Source: Actinomyces sp. B33 (GTDB lineage Bacteria; Actinomycetota; Actinomycetes; Actinomycetales; Actinomycetaceae). Taken from it: a stretch of 64,000 nt of DNA. Numbering within the stretch: the first letter of the stretch is position 1; each line of letters begins with the position of its first letter. The position numbers and the translations under genes are program-made. A model generated the notes under the pieces. That model did no database searches and was not told the origin of the DNA. It was given only the letters and a program-made list of their open reading frames with translations. Shown one piece after another: positions 18,556 through 27,282 of the stretch. Where the stretch lies: positions 62,001-126,000 of the forward strand of contig NZ_JAMRYR010000002.1 of the NCBI RefSeq assembly GCF_028437565.1. The letters are read 5' to 3'.

Positions 18556-21500
18556 CCCCTCGCCCGCGCACGGGCATCGCCGCGCTCGTCGTCACCGACG
18601 GGCGCGACGACTACTGTCGAGCGGTTGTCAGCGCGCTCGACGAGCAGACGATGGCGCCCGACCTCGTCATCCTCGTCGACGCCTCCCCCGGCGGCGACGG
18701 AGCCCGGTCCGCGCCCGAATCCGCGCTCGTCCTGACGGTCCCCGGCGCGCGCACCCTCGGCGACGCCATCCGCCGGGCCGTCGCCTCTCCCGACGCCCCC
18801 GATGAGCTGACCGGGGCCCGCTGGTGGTGGATCCTCCACGACGACTCGGCCCCCGAGCCCGACTGCCTCCTCGAACTGTGGGAGGTCGCCGACAGGGGGA
18901 AGACCATCGCCGCCGTCGGCCCCAAACAGCTCGACTGGGAGGGCGAGCGCCTCCTCGAGGTCGGTATCCTCGCGACCCGCAGCGCCCGCCGCCTCGAACG
19001 CACGACCGACGGGGAGATCGACCAGGGCCAGTACGACGCGACGAGCGACGTCCTGGCCGTCGGCACCGCCGGGATGCTCATCGATCCCGAGGCCTGGGCC
19101 CTCACCGGGGGCACCGATCCCGCCCTCGGGCCCTTCGGCGACGGCCTCGACCTGGGACGCCGCCTCCACCGGGCCGGCAAACGGGTCGTCGTCGCCCCCC
19201 GGGCCCGGATCCGCCACCGACAGGCCTCCTACGACAACGGCGCCGGAACGGACGCCTCCTACGCGGACCGGCGCTACGCCCAGCTCTACAACTGGCTCAA
19301 AGCAGCCCCCGCACCCCTCGTCCCCCTCCTGGGCGCATGGCTGGTCGTCTGGACCCCCGCCCGCGCCATCGGACGGGCCATGACCGGCGACGGCCGCCTC
19401 GCCGTCCCCGAGATCGTCGCATGGCTGCGCGTCGTCGCCGCGACCGGCCCCCTCATCGCCGGCCGCTGGCGGGCCCGGCGCGCCGCCGCCGTGCCCGCGC
19501 GGGTGCTCAGGCCCCTCGAGATCAGCCCCCGCGCCCTCGCCGCCCGCAAACGGCTCGACCGCAGGACCGCCCGGGACGGCGGCCGCGCCCAGCACGAGCC
19601 CGCCGATTCCCTCGCCTCGGCCTCCTTGCGGTCGCACCGCGCGTCCTGCCTCGCGCTCCTCGCCGCAGTCCTCGTCGCGACCTCCATCGCCTCCGTGGCG
19701 ACCTGGTGGGGCGGGGGCGCCGGGCTCGCCGGCGGCGCCTGGACGAGCCTGCCCGCCTCGTGGAACGACCTGTGGGACGCCGCCTGGGCGTCCTGGACCC
19801 CCGGGGGCGACGGCCGGCCCTCGCCCGCCGACCCCCTCCTGGGCGTCCTCGCCCTGGTGACGTGGCCCCTCCACCTCTTGGGAACCTCGCCCGACTCCCA
19901 GGCCGTCGGCCTTCTCGTCGCCGCGGCGCCCCTGTCCGCCGCCGCCGTCTGGCCCCTCGTCAGTCGACTCACCGCCTCGCCGTACGCCCGTGCGGGCGGC
20001 GCGCTGACGTGGGCCGCCTGGCCGGCGCTGGCGCTCTCCCAGTACGAGGGGCGCCTGGCCGGCGTCCTCTTCCACATCGCCGCCCCGCTCGCCGCGGCCG
20101 CCGCCCTGTCGGTCCTCGGCCTGACGACGCGGGTCCGCGCCGACGGCGCGCTCGGCCCGATCGACCTGCCGCGTCGGAGACTCGGAGGCTCCCTCGGCGT
20201 CCTCGCCCTGGCCTGCGCCGTCCTCATGGCCTGCGCCCCCTGGACCGGCGTCGCGCTCCTCGGCGGCGCCCTCCTCGCCCTGGCGCTCGTCGGCGCCCGG
20301 GCCCGCGGCCTCCTCGTCGCGCTGATCCCCGGGATCGTCCTCGTCGGCCCGATGGCCGTGTCGGCCCTTGGCGCCGACGGCGGATGGCGCGCCCTCGTGA
20401 CGACCGGCGGGGGAGCGGGGGACACCGGGGAGCCGGCCGCCTGGCAGACCGTCCTCGGACTGCCCTCGGCCCCCGACTGGGAGCCCCTCGGCCTCATCCT
20501 CCTCGCCTCGTCCGGCGCCCTCCTCCTCGCCGCCCTGACCGCCGTCGGGCTGATGGCCCTGCGGCCCCGGCCCGGGGGCGTCCGCGCCCTTGGCCCCGTC
20601 CTCGGACTCGTCGGCGCCGCCGTCCTCCTCGGGACCGCCGTCATGATCTCCCGCGTCCCCGTCGCCGTCGTCCACGGCCAGATCGCGCGCGCCTGGGACT
20701 CCCCGGCCCTGTCCCTGGCCGGCCTCGGCCTGCTCGCCGCCGTCCTCCTCGCCCTGCCCGCCGGCGCCGCGTGGGATTCCGAGGCGATGAGGACGACGGG
20801 GCGCATCGGCCTGGCCCTCGGCCTCGTCGCCGCCGTCGCCCTGTCCGGCCCGGTCCTCGCCCGACTCCACAACGCCGGGGCCGATGCCGCTCTCGACACG
20901 ACCGCGAGGGCCGCGGGCCGCCACGTCGCCGGCCTGCCCGTCCCGATGATCTCCGCGGTCTCCGCCCAGGCCCAGGCGTCCGACCGCGCCGGACGGGTCC
21001 TCGTCCTCTCCGGGCGCGACGACGGCGGCGTCGACGTCGCCCTGTGGCGGGGCTCCGGGCCGTCGATCACCGACGCCTCCGCCCTCTCGCGCCTGACCGG
21101 CCTCGACGGCCCGGACGAGGCGGCCGACCACCTCGCCCGTCTCGCCCTCACCCTCGCCGTCTACCCCGATGAGACGACCGTCGCGGCCCTCGCCGATCAC
21201 GGCGTCGACACCGTCCTCGTCCCCGTCGGGGCCGACGCCGCCCCCTCCCTCGCCGAATCCCTCAACCGCGCCCCCGGCCTCGAACGCGTCGGGACGACCG
21301 ACGCCGGACAGGTGTGGCGCCTGCGGCCGGGGGGTCTCGTGCCCGCCCGCGCGCGACTCGCCTCCGGCGCCGCCGGATGGACGCCGGTCGCCGGCGGGAG
21401 CCTCGGCGTCGACGCCGACATCGATGCGGCGGGGACCCTCCTCCTCGCCGAGCGCGCGGACCCCGGATGGCGCGCCGCCCTCGACGGCGCCCCCCTGGAC

Positions 21501-21662
21501 CCCGTCCCGTCCGCCTGGCACCAGGCCTTCGCGGTCCCCGGCCCCGGGCGCCTCGTCGTCGACCACAGCCCCTGGTGGCGACTGCCCTGGCGGATCGCCT
21601 CCCTGACGGCCCTCGGGGCCGCCGCCGCCCTCGCCCTGCCCCTGCGCCGGAGGCGCCGATGA
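18552..21662 (+). CDS. Giant membrane protein with N-terminal GT2 domain
   Basis: A 1036-residue protein. Residues 1 to about 270 form a GT2-like domain: GIAALVVTDGRDDY near the start, VILVDASPGG, and WWWILHDDSAPEPD, where the HDDSAP motif takes the DxD role. About 300 residues on, a dozen or more hydrophobic helices follow, then a soluble C-terminal region (about 790-1010) and a last helix before a basic end. In actinobacteria this gene sits next to whiB2 and DUF5719 and is annotated as a family 2 glycosyltransferase, related to galactofuranosyl and rhamnosyl transferases such as WbbL. It probably acts in wall-glycan assembly. The GTG at 18552 overlaps the whiB2 stop. The stop overlaps the next ATG by 4 nt. 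Confidence 0.8.
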   Translation: MTPRPRTGIAALVVTDGRDDYCRAVVSALDEQTMAPDLVILVDASPGGDGARSAPESALVLTVPGARTLGDAIRRAVASPDAPDELTGARWWWILHDDSAPEPDCLLELWEVADRGKTIAAVGPKQLDWEGERLLEVGILATRSARRLERTTDGEIDQGQYDATSDVLAVGTAGMLIDPEAWALTGGTDPALGPFGDGLDLGRRLHRAGKRVVVAPRARIRHRQASYDNGAGTDASYADRRYAQLYNWLKAAPAPLVPLLGAWLVVWTPARAIGRAMTGDGRLAVPEIVAWLRVVAATGPLIAGRWRARRAAAVPARVLRPLEISPRALAARKRLDRRTARDGGRAQHEPADSLASASLRSHRASCLALLAAVLVATSIASVATWWGGGAGLAGGAWTSLPASWNDLWDAAWASWTPGGDGRPSPADPLLGVLALVTWPLHLLGTSPDSQAVGLLVAAAPLSAAAVWPLVSRLTASPYARAGGALTWAAWPALALSQYEGRLAGVLFHIAAPLAAAAALSVLGLTTRVRADGALGPIDLPRRRLGGSLGVLALACAVLMACAPWTGVALLGGALLALALVGARARGLLVALIPGIVLVGPMAVSALGADGGWRALVTTGGGAGDTGEPAAWQTVLGLPSAPDWEPLGLILLASSGALLLAALTAVGLMALRPRPGGVRALGPVLGLVGAAVLLGTAVMISRVPVAVVHGQIARAWDSPALSLAGLGLLAAVLLALPAGAAWDSEAMRTTGRIGLALGLVAAVALSGPVLARLHNAGADAALDTTARAAGRHVAGLPVPMISAVSAQAQASDRAGRVLVLSGRDDGGVDVALWRGSGPSITDASALSRLTGLDGPDEAADHLARLALTLAVYPDETTVAALADHGVDTVLVPVGADAAPSLAESLNRAPGLERVGTTDAGQVWRLRPGGLVPARARLASGAAGWTPVAGGSLGVDADIDAAGTLLLAERADPGWRAALDGAPLDPVPSAWHQAFAVPGPGRLVVDHSPWWRLPWRIASLTALGAAAALALPLRRRRR

Positions 21663-23056
21663 GCCTCCGACACCGTCTCCCCGCCGCCGCCGGCCTCCTC
21701 GCGGCCCTCGCCGCGATCGTCGGGGCCGCCGCCGCCGACCGGTGGGCGCCCCCCGTCGCCGCCGAGGCCCCCGCCCCCGCGGTCTACTCCGCGTCCCCGG
21801 CCTCCGTGGCCCTCGCCTGCCCGCCCGGGGTCCTCAATCCCTTCGACGCCGCCGCCCCCGCCGCCCCGGCCTCCGCGTGGACGACCACCGGGATCGGCGC
21901 CGACGACGAGGCCCCCCGCGTCCTCGAGGCCCACGCCGACGACGGCGGACTCGACGTCCCCTCGGGATTCGTCCTCGCCGGGCAGGGAGGCGGGGAGCTC
22001 CTCGGCCTGTCCGCCACGTCCTGCGCCTCCGCGTCCCTCGACCAATGGGTCGTCGGCGGGTCGACGACGGTCGGCGACGACCTCCTCCTCGTCCTGTCGA
22101 ACTCGGCCCAGACGGCCTCCATCGTCTCCGTCACCGGGTACGGCGCCACCGGCCTCATCGACGAGACCCCCCAGCAGGTCACCGTGCCCGCCGGGCAGAC
22201 CCTCACCGTCCTCGTCGCCGGCTGGTTCCCCGACGAGGAACGGCTCGCCCTCAACATCGCCGCCGACGGCGCCGGCGTCGTCGCCTGGGCCCAATACTCC
22301 TCGCTCGACGGCGAGACCCCGCGCGGAGCCTCCTGGATCAGCCCGACCCGGCCCCTGGACCGGCAGGTCATCGGCGGGCTCGACCCCCGCGGGCGCGCCT
22401 CCGTGAGGATCGCCGTTCCCGGGGCGGACCCCGCTCACGTCGCCGTCTCCGTCATCGACGGCGACTCCACGCGCCCCGTGCCCGGCGCCGACGTCGACGT
22501 CGATGCCTCGACCGTCCTCGACATCCCCATGGGCGGCATCGCCTCCGGCCCCGACCCGGTCGCCCTCCTCATCGAATCCGACGCCCCCGTCGTCGCCTCG
22601 GCCTCGGTGGTCCTCGAGGGCGAGCAGTGGCCCGAGGCAGACGCCCGCTGGGCCAGCCGCGGCCACCTGGGCCCCGTCACCGCGTCCACCGAGGCGGCCC
22701 TGCCCGGCTCCGCGCAGATCTCCCGTCTCGTCGCCGCCCAGCTCGACGCGCCGGCCCTGCGGGCCACCGCCGTCGACACCCCGTCCGGCGCCGGACCGTC
22801 CCGCGCCCGACTGCTCCTCATCGCCGACGAGGCCCCGGCGCGGGTCGCGCTCGGCGACGAGAGGATCGAGATGAGCGCCGGGACCGCCCGCGTCCTCGAC
22901 CTGCCGGAGGAGGACTCCTCCCTGACCTCGGACGCGCCGATCCGGGCGGTCCTCCTCATCGACGCCGACGCGGCGACCGCCCCCCTGCAGGCGACCTGGC
23001 CGGTAGGGGCCCTGGGAGTCTCGGCGCGCAGCGCCCCCGTCCGAGTCGACGGATGA
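21659..23056 (+). CDS. DUF5719 family secreted/membrane-anchored protein
   Basis: The 465-residue protein starts with a basic n-region and a hydrophobic helix (residues 5-27), a signal peptide or anchor, followed by a long Ala/Asp/Ser-rich beta-type extracytoplasmic part. Segments such as PASVALACPPGVLNPF and the repeated VVASASVVLEGEQWPEADAR-like stretch fit DUF5719, an actinobacterial family always found beside the giant GT2 protein. No catalytic motif is visible. ATGA overlap with the upstream stop couples the two genes, which suggests that the proteins act together at the outer face of the membrane. Function unknown. It converges on the metallopeptidase gene 24 nt away. Confidence 0.75.
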   Translation: MSLRHRLPAAAGLLAALAAIVGAAAADRWAPPVAAEAPAPAVYSASPASVALACPPGVLNPFDAAAPAAPASAWTTTGIGADDEAPRVLEAHADDGGLDVPSGFVLAGQGGGELLGLSATSCASASLDQWVVGGSTTVGDDLLLVLSNSAQTASIVSVTGYGATGLIDETPQQVTVPAGQTLTVLVAGWFPDEERLALNIAADGAGVVAWAQYSSLDGETPRGASWISPTRPLDRQVIGGLDPRGRASVRIAVPGADPAHVAVSVIDGDSTRPVPGADVDVDASTVLDIPMGGIASGPDPVALLIESDAPVVASASVVLEGEQWPEADARWASRGHLGPVTASTEAALPGSAQISRLVAAQLDAPALRATAVDTPSGAGPSRARLLLIADEAPARVALGDERIEMSAGTARVLDLPEEDSSLTSDAPIRAVLLIDADAATAPLQATWPVGALGVSARSAPVRVDG

Positions 23057-23059
23057 GGA

Positions 23060-23076
23060 GCCGCGGCCGCCGCGGC
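23060..23076. terminator. Small hairpin between convergent genes
   Basis: GCCGCGG, a 3-nt loop CCG, then CCGCGGC: a perfect 7-bp stem in the 24-bp gap between DUF5719 and the metallopeptidase-like gene. It could end transcription from both sides. No T tract. Confidence 0.35.
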
Positions 23077-23080
23077 GGCA

Positions 23081-23503
23081 TCAGGCGAGGAAGTCGTCGA
23101 GCTCGTCGGGCGGGATGACGAGGAGGTGCGAGACGCGGTCGGCCACTACCCGGCGGACGACGTCCTCGACCTCCTCGGGCGCCGAGCGCAGGACGATCGG
23201 CAGCCGGTAGACGACGATCCGATCGCGCAGCCCCCTGCGCCGATCCGCGGGGAAGATCCTCGCGAGCACCGACGAATGGGACTCCCACGCGGCGGGGTCC
23301 GACGGGGGGACGTCCTCCGTCGCGAACTCGATGGTCGCGACCTCGGGCCACATCCGGGTGAGCTCGGCGATGAGGGAGGCGACGGATTCGTCGAACGCCT
23401 CGCGCCGGGTGCGCCGCGCCGGGGTCCCGGGGAAGAACAACGGGCCCCGGGGGCCGCGTCCGTGGCGGTCGCGTCGGGGTCGGGCGGGCAGTGGCGTCGG
23501 CAC
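23081..23503 (-). CDS. Metallopeptidase-like protein (PF06262 family) lacking the zinc motif
   Basis: The 140-residue protein belongs to the small 'metallopeptidase family' (zincin-like) proteins, with RREAFDESVASLIAEL, an IEFATEDVPPSDP strand and the DRIVVYRLPI strand in the expected order. The helix that normally carries HExxHHxG reads VADRVSHLLVIPPDEL, so the first His-Glu pair is absent and only one His remains. A peptidase activity is therefore unlikely; as I recall, the mycobacterial homologue Rv3259 is degenerate in the same way. The GTG start at 23503 follows a TAGGCT -10 element by 6 nt. It is divergent from the DUF3499 gene, 68 nt apart. Confidence 0.78.
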   Translation of the reverse strand: MPTPLPARPRRDRHGRGPRGPLFFPGTPARRTRREAFDESVASLIAELTRMWPEVATIEFATEDVPPSDPAAWESHSSVLARIFPADRRRGLRDRIVVYRLPIVLRSAPEEVEDVVRRVVADRVSHLLVIPPDELDDFLA

Positions 23504-23509
23504 CGCACC

Positions 23510-23515
23510 AGCCTA
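23510..23515 (-). promoter_or_regulatory. -10 element, leaderless metallopeptidase-like gene
   Basis: Minus strand TAGGCT, 6 nt (GGTGCG), then GTG at 23503. No ribosome-binding site. Confidence 0.55.
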
Positions 23516-23559
23516 GCGGCCCGACGGCGCCGGTCACACGGACGCCGCCCCGCGGGGCG

Positions 23560-23565
23560 TACAGT
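23560..23565 (+). promoter_or_regulatory. -10 element, leaderless DUF3499 gene
   Basis: TACAGT followed by GGGACG (6 nt) and GTG at 23572. No ribosome-binding site. Confidence 0.55.
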
Positions 23566-23571
23566 GGGACG

Positions 23572-24048
23572 GTGATTTCGGCCCGACACTGCTCCAAGCC
23601 CGGATGCTCCCGCTCCGCCGTGGCGACCCTGACCTACGACTACCGGGACTCGACCGTCGTCCTCGGCCCCCTGGCGACGAGCGCCGAGCCGAACGCCTAC
23701 GACCTGTGCGACGAGCACGCCGAGCACCTGACGGCCCCGCGCGGATGGCAGGTCGTCCGACTCGCCACGAGCTTCGAGCCGGCCCCGCCCAGCGGCGACG
23801 ACCTCATGGCCCTCGTCGACGCCGTGCGCCGAGCCGCCCACGCCCCCCAGGAGGCGCGACCCGCCGACCGTCGTCCCGCAGCATCGCACTCCCCGGGCGC
23901 CGCCGACCTCGGGCCCTTCGCGGACCCCGCGCCGCAACCGGCGCGCGCGACGGGCGAGCCGGAGACCCGCAGCGCCCTCGATCCGCAATCCCCGTACGCC
24001 CAGCGGCGCGCCCGGTTCCACGTGATCTCCGACCCCGCGGCCCCCTGA
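23572..24048 (+). CDS. DUF3499 family protein (putative zinc-binding)
   Basis: The 158-residue protein starts ISARHCSKPGCSRSAVATL and continues with DSTVVLGPLAT and YDLCDEHAEHL. The pattern C-x4-C followed by C-x2-H is that of a small zinc ribbon and defines the DUF3499 family, found across actinobacteria next to whiB2 and the metallopeptidase-like gene. The C-terminal half is low-complexity, rich in Ala and Pro, and probably disordered. The GTG start is chosen because the family begins a few residues before the first cysteine and a TACAGT -10 lies 6 nt upstream. Function unknown. It converges with the RDD gene, 7 nt away. Confidence 0.82.
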   Translation: MISARHCSKPGCSRSAVATLTYDYRDSTVVLGPLATSAEPNAYDLCDEHAEHLTAPRGWQVVRLATSFEPAPPSGDDLMALVDAVRRAAHAPQEARPADRRPAASHSPGAADLGPFADPAPQPARATGEPETRSALDPQSPYAQRRARFHVISDPAAP

Positions 24049-24055
24049 GAGGCCC

Positions 24056-24901
24056 TCAGGCGCCCTCGCCGATGCCGAAGGGGGCGCGGACCGCGCGGGA
24101 CGCCCTGGAACTGGCCGCCTCGAGGCGGGCGGACTCGCGAGAATACTCGCGGTCCCGCAGGATCACGAGGACCGCCGCGATGAGCCGCTCGGGGTCCGCC
24201 CCGGCCGGAGGCGGGGTCTCGACGAAGGAGAGCATCCGCTCCGCCAGGTCGCGCGCCGCCCGCTCGCGGATCGCCGGGGCCATCCGACGGTTCGACCGCA
24301 GGTAGTCGAGGGCCCTCGACTGAAGATCCGGCGGGCACCCGAGGACCACCGCCGACTGCGCCCACGGCGCCAGGTCCGGGGGCATGAGGATCACCGGATG
24401 GCGCCTGCCCCGCGGCTCGGGGACGACCATCGTGCCCGCCGCCACATCGCCCAGGCGCTTGCCGCGCGGCGAGACGATGAGCGCCGTCAGCCCGATCGAC
24501 CCGAGGGACACCCAGATCTCGAGGATCCCCCCGAGGGCGCGGACCAGGCAGTGCCGTACGGTGACGACCCCGCCGTCGTCGCGCACCACCCGCAGGCCGA
24601 ACGCCCACTTGCCCAGCGACCGCCCGCGCGTCGAGGCCTCGACGGACACCGGGACGACGACCGCGATCGTCGCGAACGTCAGGATGGCCAGGGCGCGAGC
24701 CAGCGACTGGGACGGGCGGTCGAGGGCGGGGATGACGATGAGGGCCGCCAGGAGGGTCGTCATCACCGAGGTGAAGACGTCGACGAGGGTGGCCGCCACC
24801 CGCAGGAAGGGGGAGGCCGGCCGGACGTCGAGCTCGACGGCGGCTCCGGTCGTGATCGAATCGGCGTCGATCCGGCGGATCGGGGCGACGGGGGCACTCA
24901 T
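24056..24901 (-). CDS. RDD family membrane protein
   Basis: A 281-residue membrane protein with the RDD domain at about residues 24-150. It shows a first helix with LRVAATLVDVFTS (the Arg-Asp pair that names the family), helices near 40-57 and 66-82, the GRSLGKWAFGLRVV motif, and a final helix with VSPRGKRLGDVAAGTMVV. A soluble C-terminal half of about 130 residues follows. RDD proteins are thought to move small solutes or ions, but most lack an assigned substrate. The ATG at 24901 lies 7 nt after a TAGCGT -10 element on the minus strand, inside a 19-bp divergent region shared with the SpoIIM-like gene; the two proteins are usually neighbours in actinobacteria. Confidence 0.85.
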   Translation of the reverse strand: MSAPVAPIRRIDADSITTGAAVELDVRPASPFLRVAATLVDVFTSVMTTLLAALIVIPALDRPSQSLARALAILTFATIAVVVPVSVEASTRGRSLGKWAFGLRVVRDDGGVVTVRHCLVRALGGILEIWVSLGSIGLTALIVSPRGKRLGDVAAGTMVVPEPRGRRHPVILMPPDLAPWAQSAVVLGCPPDLQSRALDYLRSNRRMAPAIRERAARDLAERMLSFVETPPPAGADPERLIAAVLVILRDREYSRESARLEAASSRASRAVRAPFGIGEGA

Positions 24902-24908
24902 GTATGAC

Positions 24909-24914
24909 ACGCTA
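24909..24914 (-). promoter_or_regulatory. -10 element, leaderless RDD gene, within a 19-bp divergent region
   Basis: Minus strand TAGCGT, 7 nt, then ATG at 24901. It sits on an 8-bp palindrome CGCTAGCG (24910-24917) that may serve both divergent genes. Confidence 0.5.
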
Positions 24915-24920
24915 GCGGAC

Positions 24921-25913
24921 GTGGACATCGATGCGCTCAAAGCCTCGCGGGCCGCCCAGTGGGCGCGCCTGCACGACCTCGCCCGGACCCGCTCCCTGAC
25001 TGGCGAGCAGATCGACGAACTCGACCTCCTCTACCGGCGCACCACCGCCGACCTCGCTGACATCAGGACGACCTCGCCCGACCCGGACACGATCCGCCTC
25101 CTGTCGCGCGACCTGGGCGCCGCCCGCGCCCGCCTGACCGGCACCCAGGGGGCGTCGACCGCCGCGATCTCGCGGTTCTTCCGGCTGAGCCTGCCCGCCG
25201 CCCTGTACTCGATCCGCTGGTGGATCATCGGCGTCACCGCGATCTTCCTCCTGGCCGCCGCCGCCCAGGCCGCCTACGTCATCCACACCCCCGGGGTCCT
25301 CGCGTCCATGGGCTCGCCGGAGTCCCTGAAGAACTACGCGCACACCGACTTCGTCGCCTACTACCACCAGGACACGAACGCCGAGTTCGGGCTGTCCGTG
25401 TGGGCGAACAACGCGTGGATCGCCCTGCAGTGCGTCGGCGGGGGCATCACCGGCGTCTACCCGCTCTACGTCCTCATGCGCAACGCCGTGTCCCTGGGCA
25501 CCAGCGCCGCCGTCGTCGTCGAGTACGCGGGCCCCTGGCACTTCTTCCGCTTCATCCTCCCGCACGGGCTTCCCGAGCTCATGGCCGTGTTCATCGCCGG
25601 CGCCGCGGGGCTGCGCGTGTTCTGGGCGCTCGTCGCCCCCGGACCCGTCCCCCGGATCGAGGCCCTGGCCCGGGCCGGGCGCGCGATGGCGACGATCGGC
25701 GTGGGCTGCGTGATCCTCCTGTTCGTCTCCGGCCTCATCGAGGGGTTCGTCACCCCGTCCGGGCTGCCGTCGATCGTCAAGATCGGCCTGGGCTCCCTCG
25801 TCCTCCTGGGCGTGTGGGTCTACATCCTCATCGTCGGGTCCTACGCGGCGGAGGCCGGGGCGGACGGGGACCTCGACGCCGACGCCGGCTACGCGCTCCC
25901 GGTGGCCGGATGA
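24921..25913 (+). CDS. SpoIIM-like (DUF95) stage II sporulation protein M family membrane protein
   Basis: The 330-residue protein starts with a helical cytoplasmic region typical of this family (DIDALKASRAAQWARLHDL, then LTGEQIDELDLLYRRTTADL), followed by about five to six transmembrane helices from residue 95 onward and the polar motif FGLSVWANNAWIALQ. SpoIIM helps peptidoglycan remodelling during engulfment in Bacillus. In non-sporulating actinobacteria the homologue always pairs with an RDD protein and its role is unknown. I chose GTG 24921 because homologues begin at the (M)DLDAL position. An ATG at 24900 would overlap the start codon of the divergent gene. It converges on the DUF58 operon. 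Confidence 0.8.
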   Translation: MDIDALKASRAAQWARLHDLARTRSLTGEQIDELDLLYRRTTADLADIRTTSPDPDTIRLLSRDLGAARARLTGTQGASTAAISRFFRLSLPAALYSIRWWIIGVTAIFLLAAAAQAAYVIHTPGVLASMGSPESLKNYAHTDFVAYYHQDTNAEFGLSVWANNAWIALQCVGGGITGVYPLYVLMRNAVSLGTSAAVVVEYAGPWHFFRFILPHGLPELMAVFIAGAAGLRVFWALVAPGPVPRIEALARAGRAMATIGVGCVILLFVSGLIEGFVTPSGLPSIVKIGLGSLVLLGVWVYILIVGSYAAEAGADGDLDADAGYALPVAG

Positions 25914-25947
25914 GGCGGGCGGGGACCGTCCGGGCCCCGCGCCGGTC

Positions 25948-27282
25948 TCACAGCAGGCCGGCCTTCTTCAACCGCATGTAGGCGTCGGCCGTGCGCGCCG
26001 GCAGGAGCCCGGCCTCGGCGGCGACGACGACCGCGCCGGAGCGCGACGCGTCGGCGCAGCCCGCCGCGTCCTCGCGGGCGGCCCGGGAGGACGCGGCCGC
26101 CAGGTACACCTCGTCGGCGTCGGAGCGGCCGGCGAGGGCCGAGACGGTGCTCGGGTCCTGAGCGGAGGCCACGACGACCGTGTGGGTCGCCGACAGGGCG
26201 GCGACGGCGTCGAGGAAGTCGGGGTCGGCCCCCGCGGGGGGCACTTCCGTGGCGAGGACGACGAGGGCGCGGTGGCGGACCGTGCGCGACACCTCGGCGA
26301 CGACGAGGCTCCAGTCGAGGGGGGCCAGGGCGGGGGAGATGTCGACGAGGGCGTCGGCCGCCGCCTGGAGGAACCCGGGTCCGCGCGCGCCCGACACGCG
26401 GGCGCGGACCCGGCGGTCGAGGACGAGGAGGTGGACGCGGTCCCCGGCCCGATCCGCCAGGGCCCCTAGGAGCAGCCCCGCCTCGATCCCCGCGTCCAGG
26501 CGGGGGGCGACCCCCAGGTCGATGCGGTCGGCGTCGCCGTCGTCGGCGCCAGCCCCCAGGAGCGCCGCTCCGCAGCGGCCCGAGTCCAGGACGATGACGA
26601 CGTGGCGGTCGCGCTCGGGGCGCCAGGTGCGCACGACGAGGCCGTCGGAGCGGGCGGACGCCCGCCAGTCGATGTCGCGCGGGTCGTCGCCGCGCACGTA
26701 CTCGCGCAGGGAGTCGAACTCGGTGCCGGGCCCGCGCATGACGGTCGCCGACGCCCCCTCGAGCTCGTGGAGCCGGGCCAGTCGGGAGGCGAGGAGGCGC
26801 CTCGCCCGGAACGCCGGCAGGACCGCGAGGGACAGGGGGGCGTCGAGGGAGACCTGGCGGGCGGCCAGGCGCAGCGGCCCCCACGCGCGCAGCGTCACGT
26901 GGTCGGCCCTGCGGACCCCTCGGCGCTCGGGCCGCAGGAGGGTGACGGCGCGGGCGCTCCCCCCGGCGCCGATCCTCAGGCGGTGCCGACCGGGCTCGGG
27001 GTGCAGGGAGGGGGGCCAGGCGTCTCGGGCGTCGACGAGGACGCCGCGCCGATGGGGGTTCGTCACGACGAGGACGGACTCGGCCGTCTCGTCGGCGCGG
27101 ATCGGGCCGGTGGCCTCGCGCCGCACGCCCAGGCCGCGCGGGCTCGGCGCGAGGACGAGGTCGAGCGCGCAGACGGCGGCGACGAGCACGAGCCAGGCCC
27201 ACGCGGTCCTCACGTGGGGGAAGGCGACGACGAGGGGGGCTCCGAGCAGGGCGAGGGCGCCGACGCGCCACGAGATGCTCAT
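25948..27282 (-). CDS. DUF58 domain protein
   Basis: The 444-residue protein has two N-terminal membrane helices (about 5-22 and 28-44) and then the DUF58/vWA-like region with the hallmark EFDSLREYVRGDDPRDIDW-type motif near residue 190, followed by RTWRPERDRHVVIVLDSG, a degenerate metal-ion-dependent adhesion site. DUF58 proteins work with MoxR AAA+ ATPases as chaperone-like systems for envelope or metalloprotein assembly. The ATG overlaps the moxR stop by 1 nt (TGATG), and it ends a five-gene minus-strand operon. The client protein is unknown. Confidence 0.88.
   Translation of the reverse strand: MSISWRVGALALLGAPLVVAFPHVRTAWAWLVLVAAVCALDLVLAPSPRGLGVRREATGPIRADETAESVLVVTNPHRRGVLVDARDAWPPSLHPEPGRHRLRIGAGGSARAVTLLRPERRGVRRADHVTLRAWGPLRLAARQVSLDAPLSLAVLPAFRARRLLASRLARLHELEGASATVMRGPGTEFDSLREYVRGDDPRDIDWRASARSDGLVVRTWRPERDRHVVIVLDSGRCGAALLGAGADDGDADRIDLGVAPRLDAGIEAGLLLGALADRAGDRVHLLVLDRRVRARVSGARGPGFLQAAADALVDISPALAPLDWSLVVAEVSRTVRHRALVVLATEVPPAGADPDFLDAVAALSATHTVVVASAQDPSTVSALAGRSDADEVYLAAASSRAAREDAAGCADASRSGAVVVAAEAGLLPARTADAYMRLKKAGLL

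Noticed and set aside
18453-21566. A 1037-codon open frame on the minus strand opposite the giant glycosyltransferase
   Set aside because: Its product is a low-complexity Gly/Glu/Asp/Ala string without any motif, as expected opposite a gene with G/C at nearly all third positions. The plus-strand frame has clear domains and coupled neighbours.
23491-23571. ATG 23491 as the DUF3499 start
   Set aside because: It lies inside the divergent metallopeptidase-like coding region and upstream of the TACAGT promoter; the family begins just before the first cysteine.
24900-24920. ATG 24900 as the start of the SpoIIM-like gene
   Set aside because: It would overlap the start codon of the divergent RDD gene and add seven residues that homologues lack.
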